A stretch of 64,000 bases of DNA from Bifidobacterium thermophilum (GTDB lineage: Bacteria > Actinomycetota > Actinomycetes > Actinomycetales > Bifidobacteriaceae): the NCBI GenBank assembly GCA_000741495.1, contig JGZV01000001.1:310001-374000 (forward strand), in the 5' to 3' direction. Positions 1 to 9,354 of the stretch are shown here, in pieces (within the stretch, counting starts at the first letter, position 1; every line of letters begins with the position of its first letter). The notes under the pieces are model-generated. The model was not told where the DNA came from. It was given only the letters and a program-made list of their open reading frames with translations, and ran no database searches. The position numbers and the translations under genes are program-made.

Positions 1-840
1 CAGTTGGTTGTGAGTCACCGCTCACAACCAGCGGCACGTCAAGCTACACAGCCCGCCCCGCGCTATTCCCTCAGCTTGATTGTGAGCTGCCGCTGACAGC
101 CAAGCAATAGTTCCCCCATCTTCCAGCCATTCCAGCGCCACGAACGAGTTGATTGTGAGCCACCACTCACAACCGGCTCCATCCAGATGCCGCCTCCACG
201 CCAATCTCTGCCTCTGTATCCCTCAATTGCGGACGACCACTCACAACCAGCGGCTGTCCACTTGACCGCTGGCCCGCCGATAGCCACCAAACTAGTTGGT
301 TGTGAGCCACCACTCACAATCAACAGTCAGACACACCATCTATCTGCCGCATAACTGCCCCAACCACATTGGCTGTGCGCCACCACTCACAATCAACGCT
401 CAAGCGGCAGCATCCGGGAGTAGCGATCTCGCTGGCACTGCTTGATTGTGAACAGTCACTCACAATCACGACAGGGGTGGGATTGCACACCTTCGGCATG
501 GCACCGTCAAGCGATAGATTGTGCACCGTCACTCACAACCAACCACCAATCGTGCCAACCGTCAATCCCCCAACCATCACAGCACGCATCGATTGTGAGT
601 CGTCACTCACAACCAGCTGCTTGACGGCTCGCCTCTCCGGCCCCTCAGCCAACCGAACAGGTCGGTTGAGAGCCGTCACTCACAACCAAGCAATCATCAG
701 TCCCCCTTTGTCAGCTCCCCAGCCTTCCCCCAACGCGTTGACTATGATCCGTCACTCACAACCAAGCAATCATCACTCCTCGTGGCAGATCCAGCAACCG
801 ATCAAGCAGGCTGATTGTGACCCGCCGCTCACAATCAACT
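1..840. repeat. Palindrome array 1: twelve 25-base units at 73-base period
   Basis: Twelve copies of one imperfect palindrome begin at 6, 78, 151, 225, 298, 371, 444, 517, 591, 664, 740 and 813, so the step is 72-76 and mostly exactly 73. The ideal unit is GGTTGTGAGT, about four loop bases, then ACTCACAACC followed by A. The right arm is nearly invariant while the left arm varies, and all units point the same way. The roughly 48 bases between units differ. The array probably continues left of the window, since its first unit starts at base 6. No credible gene lies inside: the open frames across it only read through the repeats. Function unknown. Confidence 0.9.
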
Positions 841-905
841 TCTCGACACATCAACACTTCAACCACCCAACACATCAACCACTCAACTACTCAACCACTC
901 AGGGC
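841..905. repeat. Low-complexity CAACCACTCAA-type repeat
   Basis: Directly after the last unit of array 1 there is a short stretch of degenerate direct repeats built from CATCAAC, CCACTCAA and CTACTCAA words. It resembles slipped copies of part of the palindrome's right arm. From 906 to 1052 I see nothing recognisable. Confidence 0.6.
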
Positions 906-1052
906 TTTTCCTTGCCGACCCGCACACACCGCCCTTCAAACCAACGGGCTTACGCATCGGCACCATCACAGTATTCCGGCAACGACAACAGCCGCGGCAC
1001 ACATTGTTCCCGCACTTTGCTCCCATTGCCGCCACAGAACCCCTAGCAATAG

Positions 1053-1095
1053 CGTCGGGGTCATGCCGCCCTGTTCCGGCAGCATGACCCCGACG
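1053..1095 (-). terminator. Hairpin downstream of the CHAP hydrolase gene
   Basis: A perfect 14-base stem (1053-1066 with 1082-1095) around a 15-base loop lies 40 bases beyond the stop of the minus-strand CHAP gene. There is no clear T tract, so it may be an intrinsic terminator of the GC-rich type or an mRNA end stabiliser. Confidence 0.65.
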
Positions 1096-1135
1096 ATGCA
1101 GCGCAACCGCATATCAGTTACGCATGGGCAGCACA

Positions 1136-2596
1136 TCAGTAGTGCACATACTGGAAGCTACTCGCGTTGTACACGACCTCCGAATACGGGATGTACGGGC
1201 ACTTAGTGCCACCCTCGGAAATCAGCACGGACCCGTCAGAATTCACACGCTCGACAATAGCAACATGACCATAGGCCGCGTTCGCATACCAGTTGGTCAC
1301 GCGCTGTCCGGGCGCGAACACCATGGCCGCGCCAACGTGGGGCGTGTTATTGACCAGGTATCCCAACGCGCGTGCCTTGCTCGCCCACTGAGCACCATTA
1401 CCAAGATATGATCCGACCGGCAATCCCAGCTGTTGACGGCGAATATACGCCCACCACGTGCACTGACGTGCCGGATACGCATTGCCGACATTACCGGTGC
1501 TATGCCCATAGCAGAACGATGACCCCGCCGGGCAATTACCCGGCACGCTGTAGTTCATGCCCGAAACGCCGGAATTAGAGCTGGAGGAAGACCCCGAATT
1601 GCTTGGCCGGCTCGGCTGGCTCGGAGTGCTCGGCTGGCTCGGCCTGGACGTATTCGAATTGTGGGAACCAGACGAACCCGAATTGTTCGCTCCGGCGCTC
1701 GATGGCCGTCCGCTTGCCGCTTGGGAACCGCCGCTCGACGGCGACGCCTGCTGATTCTCATAATTGCTCGACCACGAGTTGATTTCCGATTCCATCGCGA
1801 CAATTTCAGCGGCTTCTTTCGCTGACTGCGAAGTCAACTGGCTCTTCTGACTTTCCAAGGATTCACGTGCGGCATTCCCCTTGGCCAGCAGGTCGTTGAG
1901 CTCGCTCTGCTTGTCCTGAGCGGTTTCCACCGCCCGTTGTGCAGCGGCGGCCTGCGCATCAGCCTTCTGCTTGAGTGCGGTAATCTCATCCTCAATTGCG
2001 GCGAGACGTTGCTCACGATTTTTTGCCGTGCTCAGCTGCGTCGCAGCATCGTTTGCCGCATTGCTTTCCGTGCGGCTGACCGCCGCGTCCGCCTGCATCT
2101 TGTTGACAAAATCCTCAGTCGTACTTGAATTCGTCACCACGTTCATGACTTCGGACGCGGTCGTACCGTGGAAACTGTCTCGCGCCATCTGGGCGACAGC
2201 GGCTTTCGCATCGTCATAGTCGGCGCCTGTTTGCTTGATTTGCTCTTCAAGGTCAGCTTTGTCCTGCTTGGCGGCATCAAGCCGTTCCGACGCCGCTTGA
2301 GCTTGCGCTTGCGCCTGTTCGGCGGAATTCTGAGCATCCTGCAACGCCTGCTGGGCTGCGGGAATCTGATTCTGGTTGAGATCATTGAGCTCGAGAATCT
2401 GATCAGCCAGTTGCGAACTGACACCCGCAAGCTTGGCTTTCAGATCACTCTGGCTTTGCAGCTTTGCCTTGTACTGCTGCATGGTGACAGCCTGCGCCGG
2501 TTGCACAGCGGCAAGATTCGCAGTACCCGCGGCGATAAGAGTGAGCGATGCGACCAGGACACCGGCAATGGCGTTGATCTTCTTCGTGCGCTTCAT
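1136..2596 (-). CDS. Secreted coiled-coil CHAP-domain peptidoglycan hydrolase
   Basis: 486 residues. The first ~35 are a signal peptide (KRTKK, a hydrophobic core, then a cut near AQA). Residues ~40-270 are long Ala/Gln/Lys-rich coiled coil like the PcsB/RipC N-terminus. Residues ~275-345 are a Ser/Pro/Gly linker with SQPS repeats. The last ~130 are a CHAP amidase/endopeptidase domain with its catalytic Cys in QCTWWAY and His in YGHVAIVE. It is expected to cut septal peptidoglycan under control of FtsEX, whose genes lie immediately upstream. The start is chosen at MKRTKK, 10 codons inside the longer frame, because AAAGG lies 8 bases before it. The specific bond cleaved is not visible. Confidence 0.9.
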   Translation of the reverse strand: MKRTKKINAIAGVLVASLTLIAAGTANLAAVQPAQAVTMQQYKAKLQSQSDLKAKLAGVSSQLADQILELNDLNQNQIPAAQQALQDAQNSAEQAQAQAQAASERLDAAKQDKADLEEQIKQTGADYDDAKAAVAQMARDSFHGTTASEVMNVVTNSSTTEDFVNKMQADAAVSRTESNAANDAATQLSTAKNREQRLAAIEDEITALKQKADAQAAAAQRAVETAQDKQSELNDLLAKGNAARESLESQKSQLTSQSAKEAAEIVAMESEINSWSSNYENQQASPSSGGSQAASGRPSSAGANNSGSSGSHNSNTSRPSQPSTPSQPSRPSNSGSSSSSNSGVSGMNYSVPGNCPAGSSFCYGHSTGNVGNAYPARQCTWWAYIRRQQLGLPVGSYLGNGAQWASKARALGYLVNNTPHVGAAMVFAPGQRVTNWYANAAYGHVAIVERVNSDGSVLISEGGTKCPYIPYSEVVYNASSFQYVHY

Positions 2597-2706
2597 ATCA
2601 CAGCCTTTCATATGGTTTACCGACATTGTACCTGCTGATGCTCAATGTTCAATGAGAATCCCCCGTCGAGCATCAGCGGCGGGGGTACGAGGCAGCCAGT
2701 CGCGCA

Positions 2707-3630
2707 TCACACCTTCAGATAGCGACGCAACGATACCGCGGACGACAGCGCAGACAACGCCATCGCACCGATGACCAAACCGGGCGCGACCAGCCACACC
2801 GTCTGCTGCGTGATGAACGGCATCCAGCGGACAGTCTGCGCAATCCCATCAGTGATAAACACCTGGACGATTGCGCTCAACGCTCCCGCGGCAAGCAGCG
2901 AACCAATCATCGACGCGGTCATGCCTTCAAGAATGAACGGCAGTCTGATAGTCCAATTCGAAGCACCGACCAGACGCATGATTTCAGTCTCGTTTTTTCG
3001 CGAAGCGGCACTCATACGAATCGTCGTGCCGGTCAACAACACAGCGACCACAATCATCACGCCTGCCAACACCACCGTCACTACGGTCGCCTTATTCAAC
3101 ACGTTGAACACCGGATCGAAAATCTGCCGCTGATCTTGAACTTCCTCAACACCGGTGACCCCCGACAGCACCTCGGAGACCTGCTGATATTTGGTCGGAT
3201 TGGTGAGTTTAAGCCGCAACGAGGCCTGCATGTCCGCAGCGGTCAATGTCCGCCCCTGGTATACGCCGTTGGGGTATTGCTTGAGGAACGTGTTCTTATA
3301 GAATTGCTCACGGCTGACATACGTGACTTTGGACACCACGGAACCAAGTTCATCCTGGATTTTATCTTCGATATCCACGATTTCATTGTCAGTCGGCGCC
3401 TTGCCGGACGAACAGTTCGCAGACTGGCTTGTCCCATCCGGGCACAGCCAGACCACGACCTCGACCTTGTCGTACCAATCACCTTTCGCTTTGGTGATTT
3501 GCGCCTGCATCAGCACTGAAGCCCCGATGAACAGGAACGAAATGAACGTAACCAGCATCACCGACAGAATCATCGGCACGTTACGGCGAAGGCTCGTCCA
3601 AGTTTCGGAAAGAATGAACCGTAATCTCAT
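2707..3630 (-). CDS. ftsX: Cell-division protein FtsX
   Basis: 307 residues, the usual length. There is one N-terminal membrane helix (about 21-43), a large extracellular loop (about 45-170) and three C-terminal helices, with the FtsX/MacB-type permease fold. FtsX is the membrane partner of FtsE. The pair does not transport a solute but relays ATP hydrolysis to a periplasmic or extracellular peptidoglycan hydrolase, here very likely the adjacent CHAP protein. The gene starts 21 bases after the ftsE stop with GGAAGG upstream, so the two are probably co-transcribed. The extracellular loop contains a Cys pair around CPDGTSQSANC, probably a disulfide. Confidence 0.95.
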   Translation of the reverse strand: MRLRFILSETWTSLRRNVPMILSVMLVTFISFLFIGASVLMQAQITKAKGDWYDKVEVVVWLCPDGTSQSANCSSGKAPTDNEIVDIEDKIQDELGSVVSKVTYVSREQFYKNTFLKQYPNGVYQGRTLTAADMQASLRLKLTNPTKYQQVSEVLSGVTGVEEVQDQRQIFDPVFNVLNKATVVTVVLAGVMIVVAVLLTGTTIRMSAASRKNETEIMRLVGASNWTIRLPFILEGMTASMIGSLLAAGALSAIVQVFITDGIAQTVRWMPFITQQTVWLVAPGLVIGAMALSALSSAVSLRRYLKV

Positions 3631-3651
3631 GACTGTTGACCGTCCTTCCCG

Positions 3652-4884
3652 TCATGTTGTGCTGATGCTTTGCCGTCTGCCGCCGGCGGAGCCGGAGGGG
3701 CGGGCGGTGACGGCGGGGGCGGGAGGCGCCACCTGCTTGTCTTGCGTGCGCGACGCGTCAACATTCGTACCGTGTTGCTTGGCGTAGGCTTCCTCATGCT
3801 CACGCTTGGCCGCGATATCCTCTGCGCTCAACCCCTTACCCCAAGTCATCGTGGTTTCCACGGACTGGAACACCTCGCCATAACGACCGGTACGCCCCGA
3901 ATGCACTGAATGGGCGAGACGGGCGATGCCCTCATCACCGTTCTGCGACGCCAGAAGTGACTGGGCGATATCACGCGCTTGAGGCTGGTCAGACGCCTGT
4001 GTTGCGGCGCGTACGCTATTCGTCGAATCCGCCGTGCCAGTTGCACTCGTCGCAGGACGATACTTCGCGTTCCGGTCATCGCCCCCCGGCAGTGCAGACC
4101 GGTCGTTGCCGGTTCCAACAGCTCCGGAAGCGCCGGCAGCGCCAACCAGCGCAGTAGACGCCTTGGACTCCACATCACGGTCAGGGAAATACAATGCGGA
4201 ATCGTACGACCCGTGCTGTTCGTCACGCACAATCTTGCCATTATGCAGCTCAATGACGCGTTTGCGCATCGAATTGACGATTTCCTCATTATGCGTGGCC
4301 ATGACGATAGTCGTACCCGTGCGATTGATCGCGTCAAGCACCTCCATAATGCCGAGCGATGTCGTCGGATCCAAATTGCCTGTAGGCTCATCAGCAAGCA
4401 GAATCTGCGGGTGATTCACGTACGCGCGTGCGATAGCGACACGCTGCTGTTCGCCGCCGGACAGCTCATGCGGATAATTCTTCTCCTTGCCGGAAAGCCC
4501 AACCGTTTGAAGTACCTTAGGGACAAGCGTTTTGATGGTCGAACGGCTCGTGCCGATCACCTCAAGAGCGAATGCGACATTCTGCCAAACCGTTTTATTG
4601 TTCAGCAGCTTGTAATCTTGGAACACGAAACCGATAGAACGCCGATACTGCGGCACCTGCCGGTTCGTCAGACGCCGCAAATCGTTGCCTGCGACGCGAA
4701 TCTCCCCGTCCGTCGCCTCCTCCTCACGCAGCAGCAGACTCAGCAGCGTCGTCTTGCCTGAACCGGACGCGCCGACAAGAAAGACGAAATCGCCGCGGTC
4801 GATGTGCAGCGTGATATCGTCCAGCGCCGGTCGCGTACCCTTCGGGTAAATCTTCGTCACATCATCAAGCGAAATAAGCGACAT
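3652..4884 (-). CDS. ftsE: Cell-division ATP-binding protein FtsE with long C-terminal extension
   Basis: 410 residues, where FtsE is normally about 225-230. The first ~230 form the ABC ATPase: Walker [10 protein letters not shown] near residue 39, Q-loop VFQDYKLL, signature LSGGEQQ, Walker [13 protein letters not shown] and switch His in ATHNEE. The next ~180 residues are a low-complexity Ala/Ser/Gly/Asp-rich extension ending in Pro/Ala- and Gly/Arg-rich sequence, probably disordered and cytoplasmic. The start is the MSLISL methionine, 22 codons inside the open frame, with AGG a few bases upstream. It energises FtsX in septal wall splitting. The tail could be a regulatory or interaction segment (inference). 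Confidence 0.95.
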   Translation of the reverse strand: MSLISLDDVTKIYPKGTRPALDDITLHIDRGDFVFLVGASGSGKTTLLSLLLREEEATDGEIRVAGNDLRRLTNRQVPQYRRSIGFVFQDYKLLNNKTVWQNVAFALEVIGTSRSTIKTLVPKVLQTVGLSGKEKNYPHELSGGEQQRVAIARAYVNHPQILLADEPTGNLDPTTSLGIMEVLDAINRTGTTIVMATHNEEIVNSMRKRVIELHNGKIVRDEQHGSYDSALYFPDRDVESKASTALVGAAGASGAVGTGNDRSALPGGDDRNAKYRPATSATGTADSTNSVRAATQASDQPQARDIAQSLLASQNGDEGIARLAHSVHSGRTGRYGEVFQSVETTMTWGKGLSAEDIAAKREHEEAYAKQHGTNVDASRTQDKQVAPPAPAVTARPSGSAGGRRQSISTT

Positions 4885-4986
4885 GATTCCTGTCTTCCGT
4901 ATCGTTGCGATGGTGTGCCACCCGTCGCCCGCACCCCGATGCGGAAGCAAGGCGGCATATCATCGCAAGGCATGCACGTTGAAATA

Positions 4987-6126
4987 TCAGTTGTTGTCTT
5001 GTGCGGCTTCCTCAGCGGCCTGCTTGCGCTGGTCGTGACGCCAGCGGATACCGGCCTCAATGAAGCCATCAATATCGCCGTCGAACACCGCCTGGGTCTG
5101 CGAGGTCTCATACCCTGTGCGCAAATCCTTGACCATCTGGTACGGATGCAGCACGTACGAACGCATCTGATCACCCCAGCTGGCCTTGATGTCGCCGGCG
5201 AGCTCCTTCTTCTTCTTGGCTTCCTCCTCATGGCGCAACACCAGCAGTCGGGACTGCAACACCGCCATGGCGGCCGCACGATTCTGGATCTGGCTGCGTT
5301 CATCCTGCATGGAAACCACCAAACCCGTAGGCAAGTGGGTGATGCGTACCGCTGAATACGTGGTGTTCACGCCCTGTCCGCCCGGGCCGGACGCCTGGAA
5401 GGTGTCGACGCGAATATCGGAATCCGGGATATCGATATGATCGGTGGATTCCACAAGCGGAATCACCTCAACCGCGGCGAACGACGTCTGGCGACGACCC
5501 TGATTATCGAACGGCGAGATACGCACCAGACGATGCGTGCCGCCCTCAACCGACAGGCGGCCATATGCATATGGGGCATCCACTTGGAATGTCGCGGATT
5601 TGATACCCGCCTCTTCAGCGTACGACGTATCCATCATCTTGGTCTTGAAATCATGCCGCTCAGCCCAACGCAGATACATACGCAGCAGCATCTGGGCGAA
5701 ATCGGCGGCATCAACGCCGCCGGCGCCGGAACGAATCGTGACGACGGCGGAACGCGCATCATACTCGCCGTCCATGAGGGTCTGAACCTCCATGTCGACC
5801 AGATCCTGGTCAAGCTGCTTCAAATTGTTGACAGCCTCATCCATGGACTCTTTGTCTTCTTCTTCAGAGCCGAGTTCATACAATGTTTCAACATCGTCAA
5901 TACGACGCTGTGCGTCCTTCAGACGCTTCAATTGAGACTGCGCGGCCGAAAGCTTGCTCGTGACGCGCTGGGCGTTTTCCTGATCGTCCCACAGGCCCGG
6001 CGCGCTGGCCTCCGCCTCGAGATCCTTAATCGACGCAGCCAAAGCGTCCATATCGACGGCCTTGGCGATCATGTCGAATTTCGCCTTGGTCTCGTTCAAA
6101 TCCTGAGTAAAGTCATAGTCTGCCAC
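4987..6126 (-). CDS. prfB: Peptide chain release factor 2
   Basis: 379 residues. It has the GGQ peptidyl-tRNA hydrolysis motif ([11 protein letters not shown], about residues 246-256) and the RF2 anticodon-like region in the middle. It terminates translation at UGA and UAA. The start is GTG at 6126-6124 preceded by AAGGTGG with 6 bases between. The frame is continuous from that GTG, so there is no in-frame UGA autoregulatory frameshift as in E. coli. Gene order prfB-ftsE-ftsX-hydrolase is conserved in actinobacteria; about 100 bases separate prfB and ftsE. Confidence 0.97.
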   Translation of the reverse strand: MADYDFTQDLNETKAKFDMIAKAVDMDALAASIKDLEAEASAPGLWDDQENAQRVTSKLSAAQSQLKRLKDAQRRIDDVETLYELGSEEEDKESMDEAVNNLKQLDQDLVDMEVQTLMDGEYDARSAVVTIRSGAGGVDAADFAQMLLRMYLRWAERHDFKTKMMDTSYAEEAGIKSATFQVDAPYAYGRLSVEGGTHRLVRISPFDNQGRRQTSFAAVEVIPLVESTDHIDIPDSDIRVDTFQASGPGGQGVNTTYSAVRITHLPTGLVVSMQDERSQIQNRAAAMAVLQSRLLVLRHEEEAKKKKELAGDIKASWGDQMRSYVLHPYQMVKDLRTGYETSQTQAVFDGDIDGFIEAGIRWRHDQRKQAAEEAAQDNN

Positions 6127-6343
6127 GTCTATCCACCTTACAGGTACAGGCGGAAATCAACTCCCGGCTGAATGGAACGTTCACACGGCGCGCGATTCTG
6201 GTTCTCGCGGGATTTCCTTGACGGGACGGCAACGCGCGTCATGGGTGGAGCCATTCCCCCGGTCAGGTCCCGACCTCATTCCCGCTCCTACGATTCCGCT
6301 CAGGACACGACCGCAGCTGGGTCACTCCCTTGTGTTTATCGCT

Positions 6344-7251
6344 GATTGTGAGTAGCGGCTCGCTGGCACTCAGCCACCTGCTCGGCCATCCGCCAGATCG
6401 ATGCGAGACAATGACGATTCTTCCCGTCGGTTGTGAGTGCTTATTCACTATCATCTTGTCGCAAACCCCATCAGCACTATTGCAATGGCCTCTCTTCCCC
6501 ATCGGTTGTGAGTGCCGGCGAGCGCAATGCGCTGGGACCGGTCGGGCCATCTCTCTTCCCCATCGGTTGTGAGTGCCGATTCACAACCAGCCGATGACCA
6601 TCCCAGATTGACCCATGTTGCGGCACTCTCCCCCCGCTGATTGTGAGCGGTGGCTCACAACCAGCTGACACTGTACCCAACCGGCGCTGTTGCGGCGCCG
6701 CTTTTCTCAGCGACTGTGCATAGCCGCTCACGACCAGCCGGCATTCCAACCGAGTCAGTATCGTTTCGGCATCGCTTTTCCCAATGGTTGTGAACGACCA
6801 CTCACAATCAGCCGGTAGGTGCCGCGACATATCGATAATTGTCATGCGCTCATCTCGTGGACCGGGAGCAGCGGCTCACAACCAGCTGATAGGCGTATCG
6901 ACACGCGAATTCATCCCGCTGTCCCTTCTACTCGTTGTGAGTGGCCACTCACAACCAACCCAGCAACTCCTGCAATCGGCGCTCATTGGCGATGTCGATT
7001 CCACTGACAGCAAGCAGCGACTCACAACCAACAACAGCGATACACAATCGGCATCATCACAGCCGACAACTCTCCTCTCGGTTGTGAGCGGCGACTCACA
7101 ACCAGCTGATAGACGCCACGCAATGTGCGCTTATTGCGTCATCATCCTTGTGTTAGCTGCAGCGGCCACTCACAACAAGTAATGAATCCTCTCGTTCGAA
7201 TCCGCCGTCACGCTGTAGGTCGTGCGGACTGCCAGCAGCCACTCACAATCA
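6344..7251. repeat. Palindrome array 2: thirteen 25-base units at 73-74-base period
   Basis: Same palindrome family and orientation as array 1. Units begin at 6344, 6429, 6504, 6565, 6639, 6712, 6786, 6860, 6933, 7006, 7080, 7154 and 7227. From 6565 on the step is always 73 or 74; the first three units are decayed and irregularly spaced. The right arm ending CTCACAACCA is the best-kept part. Unlike array 1, the flanks share weak similarity: several units are preceded by a pyrimidine run such as CTCTTCCCC and followed by GCTGATAG. This suggests diverged tandem copies of a ~73-base unit. It fills most of the gap between prfB and the DUF559 gene. From 6127 to 6343 I see nothing else. Confidence 0.9.
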
Positions 7252-7365
7252 ATTCGAAAACAGGACGCATTGCACACCGGAATATCGCCGACGTCAACTG
7301 AAATCTTCCCCCCATCCGCGGCAAATACTGTATTCAGCGCATACGATTCACAGCAGAAGACCACA

Positions 7366-8391
7366 TCATCCAGCAGGCAGAACCATCGGCCCCTCTACCG
7401 AAGCGATTCCTTCGTGTTGCGCGGCGGCTCTCGCTTGTCGCGCCAGTCGCGACGCCAGGCGACGAAGCGTCATCGGCTGATGCACTTGGACATCCTTCCC
7501 GATCCGCTTGGACAAGCGTGCAGCAACACTGCGAACAAACGACATTCTGGAAGCGGCATCCTTTACATCTTGCCAAGTAGCGTTGATACACGACCATTCG
7601 GCATCCTCAAGCAACTTACGACGCTGCACATCATATTCCCAAGTACCAGCATGATGTTTACCATCATATTCAACAGCGATTTTCGCTTGAGGATATGCAA
7701 GATCAAGGAAAAAACGCCGTTTGGCCGTACCGCTTGCAGTTGTGTCAGCGGGAACCTCGACGGCAGGATTGACTTGAGGGGCGGGAAGTCCATGCGACAT
7801 CAAGATCAAACGCAATTCGCTTTCACGGAACGAATCCGTGTTCTCATGCATGAGTGTCATCGCACGGCGGCAATCCGCGGTTCCGCGCGGCATCCGACGA
7901 CGCTCAGCTCGAATAGCTTCATGCGTCTCGTGGCACAAATCACACAACTCACGAAGTGTCATCCATCGTTGATCCGCATCCCTCCGCATCAGAGCGTCAC
8001 CAAGCAGCACCAGAGTCCGCAGTCCCGACTTCCGCGCATACATCAGCCACGTGGTGTCAGGCGCTACGCACGTGATGTTGCCCAGCTGCATCCGCCGCAT
8101 CGGATAACTCCAATACACGCATCGAACTCCCGCAATACGGCGGCGCGTTTTCTGCGAACTCGCGACGACGACCAGCTCCTCATGATCGAGCTCACTTGGT
8201 ACATCGATGCACAGCAGTTTCAGCGCAGTACTCAACGCGAAAACCAACGGCGACGCGACCCGCGCCTGCAATTCACGGCATCGAACCAGTGTCTCGGCTT
8301 GGATGCGCAGCAGTCTGACCGGAGTTGCCTCAACCCGTCGGCCATTCGCCTGTTCTAAGAGTCCGGATTTGTTGCGGTATATGGTATTCAT
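7366..8391 (-). CDS. DUF559-type (PD-(D/E)xK-like) endonuclease-domain protein
   Basis: 341 residues from the MNTIYRNK start; an earlier Met at 8427 is also possible, and no clear ribosome site decides. Residues ~1-210 are an unassigned region of the kind found in many solitary actinobacterial proteins. Residues ~215-300 resemble the DUF559/Vsr-like restriction fold: an Arg/Leu helix (ESELRLILMSHG), then DLAYPQ, then the conserved VEYDG-H segment and a following RRKLLEDAEW helix. Predicted catalytic acids are the Asp of DLAY and the E and D of VEYDG. The C-terminus is Arg/Ala-rich. The gene stands alone with palindrome arrays on both sides and no neighbour on its strand. Substrate and role are unknown. 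Confidence 0.75.
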   Translation of the reverse strand: MNTIYRNKSGLLEQANGRRVEATPVRLLRIQAETLVRCRELQARVASPLVFALSTALKLLCIDVPSELDHEELVVVASSQKTRRRIAGVRCVYWSYPMRRMQLGNITCVAPDTTWLMYARKSGLRTLVLLGDALMRRDADQRWMTLRELCDLCHETHEAIRAERRRMPRGTADCRRAMTLMHENTDSFRESELRLILMSHGLPAPQVNPAVEVPADTTASGTAKRRFFLDLAYPQAKIAVEYDGKHHAGTWEYDVQRRKLLEDAEWSCINATWQDVKDAASRMSFVRSVAARLSKRIGKDVQVHQPMTLRRLASRLARQARAAAQHEGIASVEGPMVLPAG

Positions 8392-8537
8392 GGGGGCGAG
8401 CCTACCGGGCTTGTCATGGTGAGACATAGCGGAAAGAGAGAATGTGGTCAGAAGTTGCAGATTGATGTGACGACGGCGCACCAACGTCTGACTATCGCCT
8501 GGCAAATAGGATTATCGGCGTCAAGCTCCGTGCCGTT

Positions 8538-9012
8538 GATTGCGAGCGGCCACTCACATCACGGTATAGTCGCCTCCTCCGCAGTCTGGCTGACGATTCA
8601 ATCCACAAGCTGATTGTGAGTCATCGCTCACAACGGGGTCGCGGAATCTCAAGATGCTCGCAAACCCTCGTGTCCTGCCAAGACAGTTGACATGGTTGTG
8701 AGTCGTCGCTCACAACCAGAATGGCGATTCAACGGCAAACGGCATGACTTACGTTCGATACCCCCCCAATGCTGTGAGTCGCCACTCACAATCAGGACCA
8801 TGATCAAGAAGGAAAAGACACCGTTTCACCCAATATTTCCGCCATTGTGAGCACCGCTCACAACCAGCCAGCAATCAAGCCGCAGACGGATTCGCAAACG
8901 CTTGACACCGCATTGATTGATGGTCATCACTCACAACCAGCAACGCAATATGTCCCCAAACGGCCTGACGCGCGCGGATAGCCCCGACGCTGTGAGTCGC
9001 CACTCACAATCA
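8538..9012. repeat. Palindrome array 3: seven 25-base units
   Basis: Units of the same palindrome begin at 8538, 8612, 8694, 8770, 8842, 8915 and 8988 (steps 74, 82, 76, 72, 73, 73), in the same orientation as arrays 1 and 2. The array starts about 150 bases upstream of the DUF559 gene and ends about 340 bases before dapD. From 9013 to 9354 I see only a possible dapD promoter region (TAATAT near 9281) and no gene. Confidence 0.88.
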
Positions 9013-9354
9013 GCATGAGAAAGGCTAAGATCTGCAACACTGCCACAGGCTCGCACGCGATCGTACGCCTCATGCGCACGCTCGAAAACGAAACAACCCG
9101 ACACACCGCCATCAGCACGTGCGGCGGCACGACCCACGGGCATATTCCGCGTCCCGCCCATCCGCAAACCGACGTTGCAACCGCTCGCGGCAACCTGCAA
9201 GCTGCAGCCTCAACCACAACGCCATCGCCCAAAGCACCCTGAATGACGCGGACCGCAGCCGGCGACATCACCCCGTCCGTAATATACTCAACGATGAAGC
9301 GCGCAATCACAACACAAAACCGCGCACCACAGACAGCAACGGCAGGAGAACATC

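Noticed and set aside
369-1046. Open frame of about 225 codons across array 1
   Set aside because: It reads through the repeats (SQ/TH/N-rich) with no domain or ribosome site; overlapping frames behave alike.
4987-6126. Programmed frameshift in prfB
   Set aside because: The frame is continuous from the GTG start and no in-frame UGA is needed.
1-9012. CRISPR array
   Set aside because: Regular spacing and palindromic repeats are suggestive, but the units are too variable, the gaps are about 48 bases and in array 2 share flank similarity, and no cas gene is present.
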